The notes under the pieces: generated by a model
Told to the model about the DNA's origin: nothing
Database searches by the model: none
Seen by the model: only the letters and a program-made list of their open reading frames with translations
Shown here: positions 8,224 to 17,445 of the stretch, one piece after another
Position numbering within the stretch: position 1 is the first letter of the stretch
How the letters are laid out: each line of letters opens with the position of its first letter
Assembly (NCBI RefSeq): GCF_903946935.1
Contig: NZ_CAJAXH010000316.1
Coordinates: forward strand, 1 to 60,772
Length of the DNA: 60,772 bases
DNA from: an uncultured Thiodictyon sp.
GTDB taxonomy: Bacteria; Pseudomonadota; Gammaproteobacteria; Chromatiales; Chromatiaceae
Direction of reading: 5' to 3'
Translations under genes and position numbers: made by a program

Positions 8224-11200
8224 TTACTCCTTCGGCCCCTCCAACCGGTCGCCCAGTAGTCGCTGCACCACCACATAGAAGACCGGCACGAACAGCACCC
8301 CGAGCAGGGTGGCGCCGAGCATCCCGCCCATGACGCCGCTGCCGATGGCGTGGCGGCTGTTGGCACCGGCACCGCTGGAAATGACCAGCGGGGTCACGCC
8401 CAGGATGAATGCGATCGAGGTCATGACGATAGGGCGCAGGCGCAGCCGGGCGGCCTCCATGACGGACTCCAGCACGGTGCGCCCGGACTGGTGCATGGTG
8501 TTGGCAAATTCGATGATCAGGATGGCATTCTTGGCCGAGAGTCCGATGACCGCGATCAAGCCGACCTTGAAATAGACGTCATTCTCCAGCCCCCGCAACC
8601 AGGTGAAGCTCAAGGCCCCCAATACCCCCAGCGGCACCACCAACATCACCGCCGCCGGGATGGACCAGCTCTCATAGAGGGCGGCCAGTGCGAGGAAGAC
8701 CACCAACAACGACAGCGCGAACAGGATGGGGGCCTGCTTGCCCGAGATGATCTCTTGGAGTGAAGAACCGGACCATTCATAGCCGATACCGGCGGGCAGG
8801 TTCTCCTTCACGATCTGCTGCATCGCCATCATGGCCTGGCCGGAGCTGTGACCCGGGGCCGGACCGCCGTTGATCTGGATCGCCTCGAACCCGTTATAGT
8901 GGTCGATGGCCGGCGGGGCCAAGGTCCAGTTCGGCCTGACCACCGCGCTCAGGGGTACCATGGCATCCAACCCGCCCTGCCGGCTGGGGATGAAGTAATG
9001 GCTCAGGTCCTCCGGACGGCTGCGAAACTGAGCATCCGCCTGTAGCATGACCTTGAGCACCCGCCCTTGATAGTTGAAGTCATTGGCATAGACCGGGGCC
9101 AGCATGAGCTGGATGGCGGCATAGATGTCCCCAAGATCGAGCCCCATGGCCTGCGCATGGAGCCGGTCGACGGTGAATTGGAGCTCGGGGCCGTCCTCCA
9201 GTTGATTGGGACGAACGCCTGCCAAATCCGGACTCTTGGCCGCCGCCCCCAGTAGGGCATTGCGGGCCTGCAACAACTGCTCATGACCCAGACCGGCGCG
9301 GTCCTGCAGCCGGAAGTCGAAACCGCCAAAGCGGCCGAGACCGCGCACCGTGGGCATGTTGACCACGAAGATGCGCGCCCCCTTAATCGACTGGAGCGCA
9401 CCATTGGCGGCCGGGATGAAGGCCTTGATCTGCTCGGCCGGCTTGGTGCGCAACCCCCAATCCTTGAGTCGGATAAAGCCCAGTCCGACATTTTCGCCCT
9501 GACCCACAAAGCTGAATCCAGCCACCATCAGTACCCGGTCCACCGCCGGATTCTTTTGGAGAATCGCCTCCATCTCCTGCAACACGGCACTGGTGCGCTG
9601 CATGGTCGCCCCCGGGGGCAACTGGATGATCGCGAAGGCATAGCCCTGGTCCTCCTCCGGCAGAAAGCTCGAGGGTAGTTGGGTGAAGAGGAAACCGGCC
9701 AGTGCCAGCAAGGCGAAGAAAGCGACCATCCAGCGAGGCGTGTGCCGGACGGCCTGGGCGATCCGCCGCAGATAGGCCCCGGCGAGCGCGTTGTAGCCCC
9801 GGTTGAAGCCACGCAGGAACCAGTTCGGCTCATGGACCGGCCGCAGCAAGGTGGCGCAGAGGGCCGGGGTGAAAGTCAGTGCCATGAGCGCGGAGATCGC
9901 CATGGAAATGACGATGGTGAGTGAGAATTGGCGGTAGATGACCCCGACGCTGCCGCCTACCAGGGCCATGGGGATGAAGACCGCCGCCAGTACCAGGGTC
10001 ATGGCGATGACCGCCCCGGTGATCTGGTCCATACCCTTGCGCGCTGCCTCTTTCGGCGAGAGCCCCTCCTCGGTCATGAGGCGCTCCACGTTCTCCACCA
10101 CCACGATGGCATCGTCCACCACCAGGCCAATGGCCAACACCAGTGCGAACAGGCTCAACACATTAATCGAGAAGCCAAACAGGAACATCCCGGCGAAGGC
10201 GCCGGTGAGTGCAACCGGCACCACCAGGGTCGGAATGAGGGTGGCGCGCAGGTTTTGCAGGAACAGCAGGATGACAAAGAAGACCAGGACCACCGCCTCG
10301 CCCAAGGTCTTGACCACCTCCTGGATAGAGATGCGCACAAACTGGGTGCTGTCATAGGGGCTGATCCAGGACACACCGGCGGGCAGGTAGCGCATCAGCT
10401 CGTCCATCTTGGACTGCACCGCCGCGGCCACCTCCAGTGCATTGGCCTCCGGGGCGAGCTGGATGGCAAAGCCGGCCACCGGGTCTTGACCTAAGTGAAC
10501 GTCGCGGCCGAATGACTCGGCCCCCAGGGCGATCCGCGCAACATCCTTTAATTGCACATGACTGCCGTCCGGGTTGGCGCGCAGGATGATATCGCCGAAC
10601 TCATCCGTACTCGTGAAGCGGCTGGCGGCGGCCACCGAGGCGGTGAAGCCCTGACCGGGCAGCGCCGGCATGGAGCCGATGGCACCGGCAGCCACCTGGA
10701 TATTCTGGGCGCGCACCGCCGCCAGGGTCTCGGCGGCGCTGAGCCCAAAACCACGAAGTTTGTCAGGGTCGAGCCAGATACGCATAGCATAGCCGGAACC
10801 GAACTGGGTCGCCCCGCCCACCCCGGGCAGGCGGCGGATGGGGTCCAAGACCTGGGCGGCGATCAGGTTGTCGAGTGCGTTGCTGTCGATGGCTGGGTCG
10901 CTGGAGCGCAGGGCCACCACCATCAGGAAGTCGGCGTTGGCCTTGGCCACCACCATCCCGTTTTGCACCACCTCCCGGGGCAGGCGCGGCTCGGCGATGC
11001 TCAGACGATTCTGGACCTGGACCTGGGCGATATCCGGGTTGGTGCCGGTCTGGAAGGTCAGCGTCACCTGGGCCTGGCCGACACCGCGGGAGACCGATTC
11101 GAAATAGAGCAGATTGTCCACGCCGGTCAATTGCTGCTCGATGACCGAGGTGACGGTCTTCTCCATGACCTCGGCGCTCGCCCCCGGATAGGAGGCGGTG

Positions 11201-11334
11201 ATGCTGATCTGTGGCGGGGCGATCGGCGGATAGGCCGATACCGGCAGGTTGAGCGCGGCGACACCGCCGGCCAGGGTGATCAGGATGGCAATGACCCAGG
11301 CGAAAATGGGTCGGTCGATGAAAAAACGTGGCAT
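8224..11334 (-). CDS. RND efflux pump, AcrB/MexB type (HAE1)
   Basis: A 1036-residue inner-membrane transporter. Its N-terminus (MPRFFIDRPIFAWVIAILITLAGG) matches hydrophobe/amphiphile exporters. The proton-relay aspartates are in LAIGLVVDDAIVVVENVERL and the relay lysine in IGLSAKNAILIIEFA. The length equals AcrB and two large periplasmic loops are evident. It lies 3 bases downstream of the adaptor gene in one operon. No outer-membrane channel gene is next to it, so it probably uses a TolC encoded elsewhere. No local repressor gene was seen upstream of the operon. Confidence 0.95.
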   Translation of the reverse strand: MPRFFIDRPIFAWVIAILITLAGGVAALNLPVSAYPPIAPPQISITASYPGASAEVMEKTVTSVIEQQLTGVDNLLYFESVSRGVGQAQVTLTFQTGTNPDIAQVQVQNRLSIAEPRLPREVVQNGMVVAKANADFLMVVALRSSDPAIDSNALDNLIAAQVLDPIRRLPGVGGATQFGSGYAMRIWLDPDKLRGFGLSAAETLAAVRAQNIQVAAGAIGSMPALPGQGFTASVAAASRFTSTDEFGDIILRANPDGSHVQLKDVARIALGAESFGRDVHLGQDPVAGFAIQLAPEANALEVAAAVQSKMDELMRYLPAGVSWISPYDSTQFVRISIQEVVKTLGEAVVLVFFVILLFLQNLRATLIPTLVVPVALTGAFAGMFLFGFSINVLSLFALVLAIGLVVDDAIVVVENVERLMTEEGLSPKEAARKGMDQITGAVIAMTLVLAAVFIPMALVGGSVGVIYRQFSLTIVISMAISALMALTFTPALCATLLRPVHEPNWFLRGFNRGYNALAGAYLRRIAQAVRHTPRWMVAFFALLALAGFLFTQLPSSFLPEEDQGYAFAIIQLPPGATMQRTSAVLQEMEAILQKNPAVDRVLMVAGFSFVGQGENVGLGFIRLKDWGLRTKPAEQIKAFIPAANGALQSIKGARIFVVNMPTVRGLGRFGGFDFRLQDRAGLGHEQLLQARNALLGAAAKSPDLAGVRPNQLEDGPELQFTVDRLHAQAMGLDLGDIYAAIQLMLAPVYANDFNYQGRVLKVMLQADAQFRSRPEDLSHYFIPSRQGGLDAMVPLSAVVRPNWTLAPPAIDHYNGFEAIQINGGPAPGHSSGQAMMAMQQIVKENLPAGIGYEWSGSSLQEIISGKQAPILFALSLLVVFLALAALYESWSIPAAVMLVVPLGVLGALSFTWLRGLENDVYFKVGLIAVIGLSAKNAILIIEFANTMHQSGRTVLESVMEAARLRLRPIVMTSIAFILGVTPLVISSGAGANSRHAIGSGVMGGMLGATLLGVLFVPVFYVVVQRLLGDRLEGPKE

Positions 11335-11337
11335 GAG

Positions 11338-12546
11338 CTATTTCGATCCCTGCGCGGCCGGCGCTGCGGCGTCGGCCTTGGGCTTGTCGGAACCGGCCAC
11401 CGGGACTCCAGCAGGCCCCGCCGCGATCCGCGCCTGGTCCCCCGGCTTGACCTTCTGGAGCCCGGCGACGATCACCTGCTCGCCATCCTTGATGTCACCG
11501 GTGAGGATCCACTCCTTGGGGGTCATACCGCGACTGACGACCCGGCGCTGGGCAACCTTACCGGTGCCGTCCACCACCATTAGATAGGCCCCCTGGGTGT
11601 CCCGGGCCAGGGCCGGCTGGGGCAGCAGGAAGGCCTGATCCACTGTGCCCACGGTGAGGCGCAGGGTGACGAACATCCCGGGCAATAGGACCTTGTCTGG
11701 ATTGGGCAGGGTGGCGCGGAGCGACACCGCGCCGGTGTTCGGGTCCACCGCCAGGTCGGAGAAGTCCAGGGTCCCGGTGCGGGCATAAGGGGTGCCGTCC
11801 GGCAACATTACCTCGACTTGGGGCTCGCTACCGCCCTTGGACCCGGGCGCTGCGGCCTTACGCAGGTCCGCGAGTTCGGCAAGCGACTGGCTGAAGTTGA
11901 CATAGAGCGGGTCGATCCGCTCGATCGTGGTCAGCAGGGTCGCCTCGCCCTGCCCCACCAAGGTGCCCTCGGTCACCAGTGCGCGACCGGCACGACCGGC
12001 AATGGGGGCGGTGACCGTCGCATAGCCCAGATCCAGTCGGGAAGTCTCCAGGTTGGCGCGCGCCTGCTTGACCGCGGCGGCGGTGGTACGCTCAGTCGCC
12101 AGGGCGTTGTCGAGGTCTTGTTGCGAGGTCGTCTTCTTTTCCCGCAACTCCACATAACGCTTGGCGATCAGCGCGGCGTTGGTGGCATCCGCCTCGGCCC
12201 GGACCAGGGCCGCGTCCTGCGCATTGACCTGGGCCTGCAAGCGGGCCGGGTCGATGCGAAACAGGACTTGGCCCGGCTTGACGTCGGTGCCCTCGGTGTA
12301 GACCCGCTCCAACAGGACCCCCGCGACCCGCGCCCTGACCTGCGCCACGCGGGTCGCGGCCAGGCGGCCCACCAACTGCCGGGTGAGCGGTACGGATTGG
12401 GCATGGGCCACCACCACCGACACCTCCGGGGGGGGCTTGCCGGCCCCCGGACCGGCGGCCGGGCTCGACCCGGCCGGCTTGTCGCAACCGCCCACCAGGG
12501 CAATGCCGATCAAGAGCGCGATCCCGCGCGAAACGATGGACTTCAT
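11338..12546 (-). CDS. RND periplasmic adaptor lipoprotein (AcrA/MexA type)
   Basis: A 402-residue membrane-fusion protein. A lipoprotein signal (LLIGIALVGGC) is followed by a Gly/Pro linker, a biotinyl-lipoyl half-motif (RVAQVRARVAGVLLERVYTEGTDVKPGQVLFRID), a helical hairpin, the second lipoyl half (LGYATVTAPIAGRAGRALVTEGTLV) and C-terminal beta-barrel and MP domains (VVSRGMTPKEWILTGDIKDGEQVIVAG). It is the first gene of the two-gene efflux operon and links the pump at 8224-11334 to an outer-membrane channel. The C-terminal 25 residues are Ala/Lys-rich. Confidence 0.95.
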   Translation of the reverse strand: MKSIVSRGIALLIGIALVGGCDKPAGSSPAAGPGAGKPPPEVSVVVAHAQSVPLTRQLVGRLAATRVAQVRARVAGVLLERVYTEGTDVKPGQVLFRIDPARLQAQVNAQDAALVRAEADATNAALIAKRYVELREKKTTSQQDLDNALATERTTAAAVKQARANLETSRLDLGYATVTAPIAGRAGRALVTEGTLVGQGEATLLTTIERIDPLYVNFSQSLAELADLRKAAAPGSKGGSEPQVEVMLPDGTPYARTGTLDFSDLAVDPNTGAVSLRATLPNPDKVLLPGMFVTLRLTVGTVDQAFLLPQPALARDTQGAYLMVVDGTGKVAQRRVVSRGMTPKEWILTGDIKDGEQVIVAGLQKVKPGDQARIAAGPAGVPVAGSDKPKADAAAPAAQGSK

Positions 12547-13124
12547 GGAGCAAACCCCGGACTCAAGGGCGGCGCGCCCCTGGCTGATGACTGAAACGGC
12601 CCGCGGGGAGGCGCCGTGGCGAGCGGCATCCGCTCCCTGGGGGCGGGCCCGCGGCAGGCGCGGGCAAGACCAAGTCGCCTATTCTGCCACTGTCGCGACC
12701 CGCGCGTCTGGAACCTCGACCATCGTGTGGCCGGTGGCCCGCACCTGCGGAGCGATGGTTTGGCACCGGGCCGGGCGACGCACCGCCTCCGCAATGACGC
12801 GCCGCTGGCGTTCAGCCCAGTGGCCCGACCACCGACCCCAACAGGAGCACCGCACTCGCCGCTAGCGTAATCAGAGGAGTTGGGGGTCGATGCGGGTGTG
12901 GATGTCCATGGGTTGCTTGGTGCCTCATTGATCAGCGTGACGCCCAGGAATGAACGCAAATGCGCGGCCAGGCGTCATCAGGGACGGCCAGCGCTGCGGC
13001 GGGCACACTATCAGACATTTGCTAGACTGTGTGGGACAAGGAAGGTGCGAAGGCGTCTGGACCGGGGGTCCCGCCGGACATCGGGCCCCCAACGCCACCT
13101 CCATCGCAGAGCCAAGGCCGCACC
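12547..13124. other. Intergenic region between the efflux operon and the flavoprotein gene
   Basis: It should hold divergent promoters. Open frames in it have no ribosome binding site and read as GC-rich noise. I found no operator-like palindrome that I would defend and no repressor gene. Confidence 0.5.
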
Positions 13125-13658
13125 ATGAAACACCATTATCCCATGCGGTTCGCATGGGCACTGACCGGTTCAGGCCATTATCTTCAGGAATGCATAGGAA
13201 TACTGGAGTCACACCCCGATGTGGACCTGTTTCTCAGCCGTGCCGCCGTCGAGGTACTCGCCATGTACGGCGTCGACCTGAAGCGATTGGGCAAACGCCT
13301 CCCCTGCTACCACGACACCGCCGCCAGCGCCCCCGCGGTCGGCCGCCTCTATCAGGGCGTCTACTCCCGGTTGGTGATCGCGCCGGCCACCGCCAACACC
13401 GTCGCCAAGATGGTTTGCGGGGTCTCGGACACCCTGGTGACCAACCTCTACGCCCAGGCCGGCAAGTGCCGGGTCCCGAGTATCGTCTTCGCCTGCGATA
13501 CCGCACCGGCCTTGGAGACCGCCGCCCCCGGCGGCCCGGTCATGGTCTATCCGCGCCGGATCGACCTGGCGAACGTGGAGCGCCTGCGCGGCTACGAGTA
13601 CACGACCGTGGTGGACAGCATCGCGGCCCTGGTGGCCGCCCTGGCGACGCCCCCATGA
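13125..13658 (+). CDS. FMN flavoprotein, DmrB/archaeoflavoprotein-like
   Basis: A 177-residue protein starting at 13125 (weak AAGG upstream); the in-frame extension to 13029 is Pro-rich and unlikely. FAWALTGSGHYLQECIGIL is the phosphate-binding start of the flavin mononucleotide fold of phosphopantothenoylcysteine-decarboxylase-like flavoproteins. The conserved SRLVIAPATANTVAKMVCGVSDTL segment follows. The subgroup resembles archaeoflavoprotein AfpA and dihydromethanopterin reductase DmrB. It heads a three-gene set with a DHPS-like and a DUF447 protein, a combination known from tetrahydromethanopterin loci of methylotrophs, so a pterin-related redox role is inferred. Confidence 0.75.
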   Translation: MKHHYPMRFAWALTGSGHYLQECIGILESHPDVDLFLSRAAVEVLAMYGVDLKRLGKRLPCYHDTAASAPAVGRLYQGVYSRLVIAPATANTVAKMVCGVSDTLVTNLYAQAGKCRVPSIVFACDTAPALETAAPGGPVMVYPRRIDLANVERLRGYEYTTVVDSIAALVAALATPP

Positions 13659-13668
13659 GGAACCACAG

Positions 13669-15066
13669 GTGAGCGAGCATCTCCTGTTACTCACCGGTCA
13701 ACTCGCCGAGGGTGCGCTGCGCCGCGTCATGGATGGCCTGGACTTGGGAGCGACGACCTGGTCCGTGCGCCCACTCGGGGTCAAGGTGGCCGCCCTGATG
13801 ACCGCGGACCTGATCCGGCGACGGCTCACCGACACCGCGGGGGCGGATCGGATCATCATCCCCGGGCGCTGCCGCGGCGACCTGGAGGCACTAAGCCGGC
13901 ACTTTGGTTGCCCGGTCGAGCGCGGACCGGACGAGCTGATGGACCTGCCGCGTTACTTCGGCCTGGCCGGGCGGGTGCCGGACCTGAGTGCCTATGACGT
14001 GCGCATCTTTGCCGAGATCGTCGAGGCCCCGCGGCTCAGTGTCGAGGCGATTCTGGAGCAGGCCGCCGCCTTCCGCGCGGACGGGGCCGACGTGATCGAC
14101 CTGGGGTGTCTGCCGGATACGCCGTTCGAGCACCTGGATGCCAGCGTACGGGCACTGAAGGCCACGGGCGTCCTGGTCAGCGTGGACTCGATGCAGCCCC
14201 AGGAACTGCTGGCCGGCGGGCGCGCCGGGGCGGATTTTCTGTTGAGCCTCCACGAAGACAACCTCTGGATTGCGGATCGGGTGGCGGCTTGCCCGGTGTT
14301 GGTCCCCAAACGACCCGGCGACCTGCCCTCGCTGGAACGGGCCATGGCGCGGCTGGAGGCGAACGGTCGGCCCTACCTGGCCGATCCCATCCTGGATCCG
14401 ATCCATTTCGGTTTCGCCGACTCGATCATGCGCTACCACCGGCTGCGGCAGTCGCACCCAACGGCGCCGATGCTGATGGGGGTCGGCAATCTCACCGAAC
14501 TCACCGAGGCCGACACCACCGGGATCAACGCCATCCTGATGGGCCTGGTCTCGGAGCTGCGAATCGGTAACATCCTCACCACCCAGGTGAGCCCTCATTG
14601 TCGCAGTGCGATCCGCGAGGCCGACCGGGCACGCCGTATCATGCATTGGGCGCGGCAGGAGTGTAGCCTACCTAGACAGATCGACGGCGGCCTCAGCGCG
14701 ATCCACGAGCGGGCGCCCTACCCTGCCGAGCTCGCAGACATCCGCGCGCTGGCCGCCGCCATCCGCGACCCCAATTACCGCATCCAGGTCAGCGCCGAGG
14801 GCATCCACTGTTTCAACCGGGACGGATTCCATACCAGCGACGATCCCTTTGCGCTCTACCCGCATCTGGGGGTAGAGCAGGACGCCGGACACGCATTTTA
14901 TCTAGGTGTCGAACTCGCCCGCGCCCAGATCGCCCAGCAACTCGGCAAGCGCTATGTCCAGAACCAACCGCTGCGCTGGGGCTGCGTCGTGTCGTCCGCT
15001 GCGACTGATTTGAGCCAGGACCACTCGGCGGGGACGACCCGCCAGAAGCGATCACACAAGCACTGA
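13669..15066 (+). CDS. DUF6513/dihydropteroate-synthase-like protein
   Basis: A 465-residue protein with a GTG start at 13669, GAGG 9 bases upstream and only 10 bases from the preceding stop. An N-terminal domain of about 120 residues precedes a pterin-binding TIM-barrel-like domain: DGADVIDLGCLPD, VLVSVDSMQPQELLAGGRAGADFLLSL, and ADPILDPIHFGF. Archaeal and methylotroph dihydropteroate-synthase-like proteins (MJ0107 type) share this layout and are linked to methanopterin biosynthesis. The terminal 25 residues (SQDHSAGTTRQKRSHKH) are polar and unconserved-looking. Its neighbours on both sides belong to the same known gene set. Confidence 0.8.
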   Translation: MSEHLLLLTGQLAEGALRRVMDGLDLGATTWSVRPLGVKVAALMTADLIRRRLTDTAGADRIIIPGRCRGDLEALSRHFGCPVERGPDELMDLPRYFGLAGRVPDLSAYDVRIFAEIVEAPRLSVEAILEQAAAFRADGADVIDLGCLPDTPFEHLDASVRALKATGVLVSVDSMQPQELLAGGRAGADFLLSLHEDNLWIADRVAACPVLVPKRPGDLPSLERAMARLEANGRPYLADPILDPIHFGFADSIMRYHRLRQSHPTAPMLMGVGNLTELTEADTTGINAILMGLVSELRIGNILTTQVSPHCRSAIREADRARRIMHWARQECSLPRQIDGGLSAIHERAPYPAELADIRALAAAIRDPNYRIQVSAEGIHCFNRDGFHTSDDPFALYPHLGVEQDAGHAFYLGVELARAQIAQQLGKRYVQNQPLRWGCVVSSAATDLSQDHSAGTTRQKRSHKH

Positions 15067-15087
15067 TACCAACGCCAGAATCTTTTC

Positions 15088-15666
15088 ATGATACAAGAAG
15101 TCATCATCACCACCCGCCACCCCGACGGCCGCCCGCACATGGCGCCCATGGGGGTCCGCCACACGGGGCGACACATCGTCATCGCCCCCTTCCGGCCCTC
15201 GACCACCCTGGACAATCTGCTGGCGGGGCGCGCGGCGGTCGTGAATTACACGGACGACGTGCGCGTCTTCGCCGGCTGCCTCAGCGGGCGCAGGGATTGG
15301 CCGCTGGTGGACGCACAGCACGTCCCGGTCTCCCGCTTGGCGGAGTGCCTGGCACATACCGAGGTGGAACTGGAGACGGTCAAAGAGAACCCGGAGCGTC
15401 CCCGCCTGATCTGTCGCCCGGTCTTCTCGCAGACCCACAGCCCATTTATGGGCTTCAACCGCGCCCAGGCCTCGGTGCTGGAGCTGGCGATCCTCGTGAG
15501 CCGACTGGACCGGCTACCAATGGAGCAAGTCCTGCGGGTGATCGACTACTTGCGCATCGCCGTGGACAAGACCGCCGGGCCACGGGAGCAAGACGCCTGG
15601 GACTGGCTGATCGAGCAGGTCGTGGCATTCCAGGCCAATGCCGCCAACCGGCAGGGCGGGACGTGA
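15088..15666 (+). CDS. DUF447 family protein (H4MPT-linked, FMN-fold)
   Basis: A 192-residue protein that opens MIQEVIITTRHPDGRPHMAPMGV, the split-barrel flavin-reductase-like start of DUF447, and continues TTLDNLLAGRAAVVNYTDDVRVFAGCLSG, the conserved block in which a phosphate-binding region is expected. A helical C-terminal domain includes MGFNRAQASVLELAILVSRL. DUF447 genes sit in the tetrahydromethanopterin clusters of aerobic methylotrophs and in archaea. It follows the DHPS-like gene by 21 bases, so the three genes form one operon. Confidence 0.8.
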   Translation: MIQEVIITTRHPDGRPHMAPMGVRHTGRHIVIAPFRPSTTLDNLLAGRAAVVNYTDDVRVFAGCLSGRRDWPLVDAQHVPVSRLAECLAHTEVELETVKENPERPRLICRPVFSQTHSPFMGFNRAQASVLELAILVSRLDRLPMEQVLRVIDYLRIAVDKTAGPREQDAWDWLIEQVVAFQANAANRQGGT

Positions 15667-15953
15667 CCGGCCTTGGATGACGGACAGAGCGCTCCTCAGA
15701 TGTGCCTTTCAGCAAGGTTGAGAGTTGAATTTCCTAGACGTTCAGGGCAAAATCTCGCGGGACGTCGGCGGCAGGGTCTTGCCCCACGGCGAGACGACCA
15801 GCGCAGTGGTGGGGACGGCGTTCAGCGGTTTTTCGCTGCGCCGACCCGGACGTCCAACCACTCACCTGGGATACCTACAGGAACAAGAGCCTAGGGCACC
15901 TGCCCGGTATCGTCTCGGCAACATGATCACTGACAAGACAGAAGGGGCGGACC
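15667..15953. other. Intergenic region
   Basis: About 290 bases after the three-gene operon with no supported gene. It contains no clear terminator hairpin and no recognised regulatory motif. Confidence 0.4.
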
Positions 15954-16259
15954 ATGGCTGAATTCTTTGCAAGCGGGCACAGCATCGAATTGGTCCTGTT
16001 CCTGATTGTCCTTGAGGCGATCGTGCTCATGGTGCTGTGGCGGATGCGCCGGTGCCCCTTGTCGCCGGCCGCAACCCTGATGATTCTCGCCCCCGGCACC
16101 TGTCTGTTGCTGGCCTCGCTCGCAGTCATCAATGGCGCCGGCTGGGTTTGGATCTCATCCCTGTTCCTGGTTGCGCTCGCCATCCACTTGGTCGATCTGC
16201 GGCAACGGTGGCTACGTGAGGCGCGTCACGACGCGGCCAAAGGTGTGCAAGGAAACTAG
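15954..16259 (+). CDS. Small three-helix membrane protein
   Basis: A 101-residue hydrophobic protein. The ATG at 15954 follows AAGGGGCGGACC. Three membrane segments are visible at about residues 10-29 (IELVLFLIVLEAIVLMVLW), 42-62 (LMILAPGTCLLLASLAVING) and 65-81 (VWISSLFLVALAIHLVDL), ending in a basic tail. I do not recognise a family. It lies 68 bases before the SDR gene on the same strand and may be co-transcribed with it. Confidence 0.65.
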   Translation: MAEFFASGHSIELVLFLIVLEAIVLMVLWRMRRCPLSPAATLMILAPGTCLLLASLAVINGAGWVWISSLFLVALAIHLVDLRQRWLREARHDAAKGVQGN

Positions 16260-16327
16260 CTTTTCTCGGCCGCCGGGGGCGCCGCGCCGGCCCCTGAAGC
16301 AATCGATTCGTTGGAGATCAATTGGTG

Positions 16328-17254
16328 ATGGCCTGGACCACTGTCAACATCCCGTCGCAAAGCGGGCGGCTCGCCGTCGTCACCGGAGCCACCGGCGGGC
16401 TGGGTTATGAGGAGGCACTCGCGCTGGCGGCGGCGGGTGCCGAGGTCGTACTGGCGGGCCGCAACGAGCACAAGGGCGCTGACGCGCTGGCACGCCTGCG
16501 CGCGGCCCATCCTGGTGCAACAGTGCGCTTCGAGCAACTCGACCTGGCCTCGCTCGACTCGGTCGCCGCCTGTGCGCAGAGGCTGCTCGCCGCGGGACAG
16601 GGTATCGACCTGCTCGTCAACAATGCCGGGATCATGGCGCCGACGCAACGGCAATTGACGGTCGACGGCTTTGAGCTACAGTTCGCCACCAACTATCTCG
16701 GCCATTTTGCCCTGACCGCCCAGTTGCTACCGCTGCTGCGGCGCGTCCCCGGCGCGCGCGTGGTCAACGTCAGCAGCCTGGCGGCGAACTTGGATTCGAT
16801 CGATCTCACCGACCTCCAGTCGGAGCGAAGCTATGTCCCGTTCCAGACCTATGGCATGACCAAGCTGGCGCTGGTAATGTTCGCATTGGAATTGCAGCGC
16901 CGCAGCGAGGCCGCAGGCTGGGAAATTGATGCCATGGCAGCCCATCCAGGCTATGCCCGCACTGACATCATCGGCAACGGACCCGCCGCGCGCGGCATAC
17001 GCGGGGCGCTATGGCGCATCACGAAGCCGTTCTTACTTCCGTTCAGCCCGCCGGCCGAGCTAGCCGTATTGCCGATCCTGTTCGCCGCGACCTCGCCGGA
17101 TGCGCAAGGCGGCGAGTTTTACGGACCGACGGGGTGGCGCGAGCTCAAGGGTCCAACCGGAACGGCCACGATGCCGGCCCGGGCATTGGACGACTCAGCC
17201 GCGGCCGGTCTCTGGGAGACATCGGAACGACTGGCCGGGGTGAGCTTCGCGTGA
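16328..17254 (+). CDS. Short-chain dehydrogenase/reductase
   Basis: A classical SDR of about 308 residues. The cofactor motif TGATGGLGYEEALALAAAGAEVVLAGRN, the NNAG motif in LLVNNAGIM, the catalytic Ser in VNVSSLAA and the pair YGMTK are all present, so it should be an active NAD(P)-dependent oxidoreductase. The sequence style (AHPGYARTDI, then a variable substrate loop) is that of retinol-dehydrogenase or light-dependent-protochlorophyllide-reductase-like SDRs of unknown substrate. TTG (16322), GTG (16325) and ATG (16328) are all in frame behind GGAG at 16313, and ATG is preferred. No pathway partner is adjacent. Confidence 0.9.
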   Translation: MAWTTVNIPSQSGRLAVVTGATGGLGYEEALALAAAGAEVVLAGRNEHKGADALARLRAAHPGATVRFEQLDLASLDSVAACAQRLLAAGQGIDLLVNNAGIMAPTQRQLTVDGFELQFATNYLGHFALTAQLLPLLRRVPGARVVNVSSLAANLDSIDLTDLQSERSYVPFQTYGMTKLALVMFALELQRRSEAAGWEIDAMAAHPGYARTDIIGNGPAARGIRGALWRITKPFLLPFSPPAELAVLPILFAATSPDAQGGEFYGPTGWRELKGPTGTATMPARALDDSAAAGLWETSERLAGVSFA

Positions 17255-17330
17255 GGGGCGTCGGGTCCGACGCAATCGTCCGTGCCCCACGCGCGAACGC
17301 ATGAGCTCGGGCGACCGAGTACCGTGAAAT

Positions 17331-17391
17331 TCGCGCCGGGAGCGCGCTCCAAATCTCCCCCTCCTATTAGGGGATGGCGGGGGTAGGGGAA
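17331..17391. repeat. Dispersed repeat, copy 1
   Basis: TCGCGCCGGGAGCGCGCTCC (17331-17350) followed by AA and a C-rich/G-rich hairpin. The first 22 bases are identical to 40441-40462, where the same C/G hairpin follows. GGAGCGCGCTCC is itself a perfect palindrome. It lies between convergent genes. Confidence 0.8.
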
Positions 17392-17445
17392 CGGCCAAGG
17401 CGCCCGCCACATTCATCATTCGGGATGATGCGGGCGCCTTGGCCG

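Noticed and set aside
12543-12959. Minus-strand frame upstream of the efflux adaptor, considered as a TetR-type repressor
   Set aside because: No helix-turn-helix and no ribosome binding site; Arg/Pro/Ala-rich noise.
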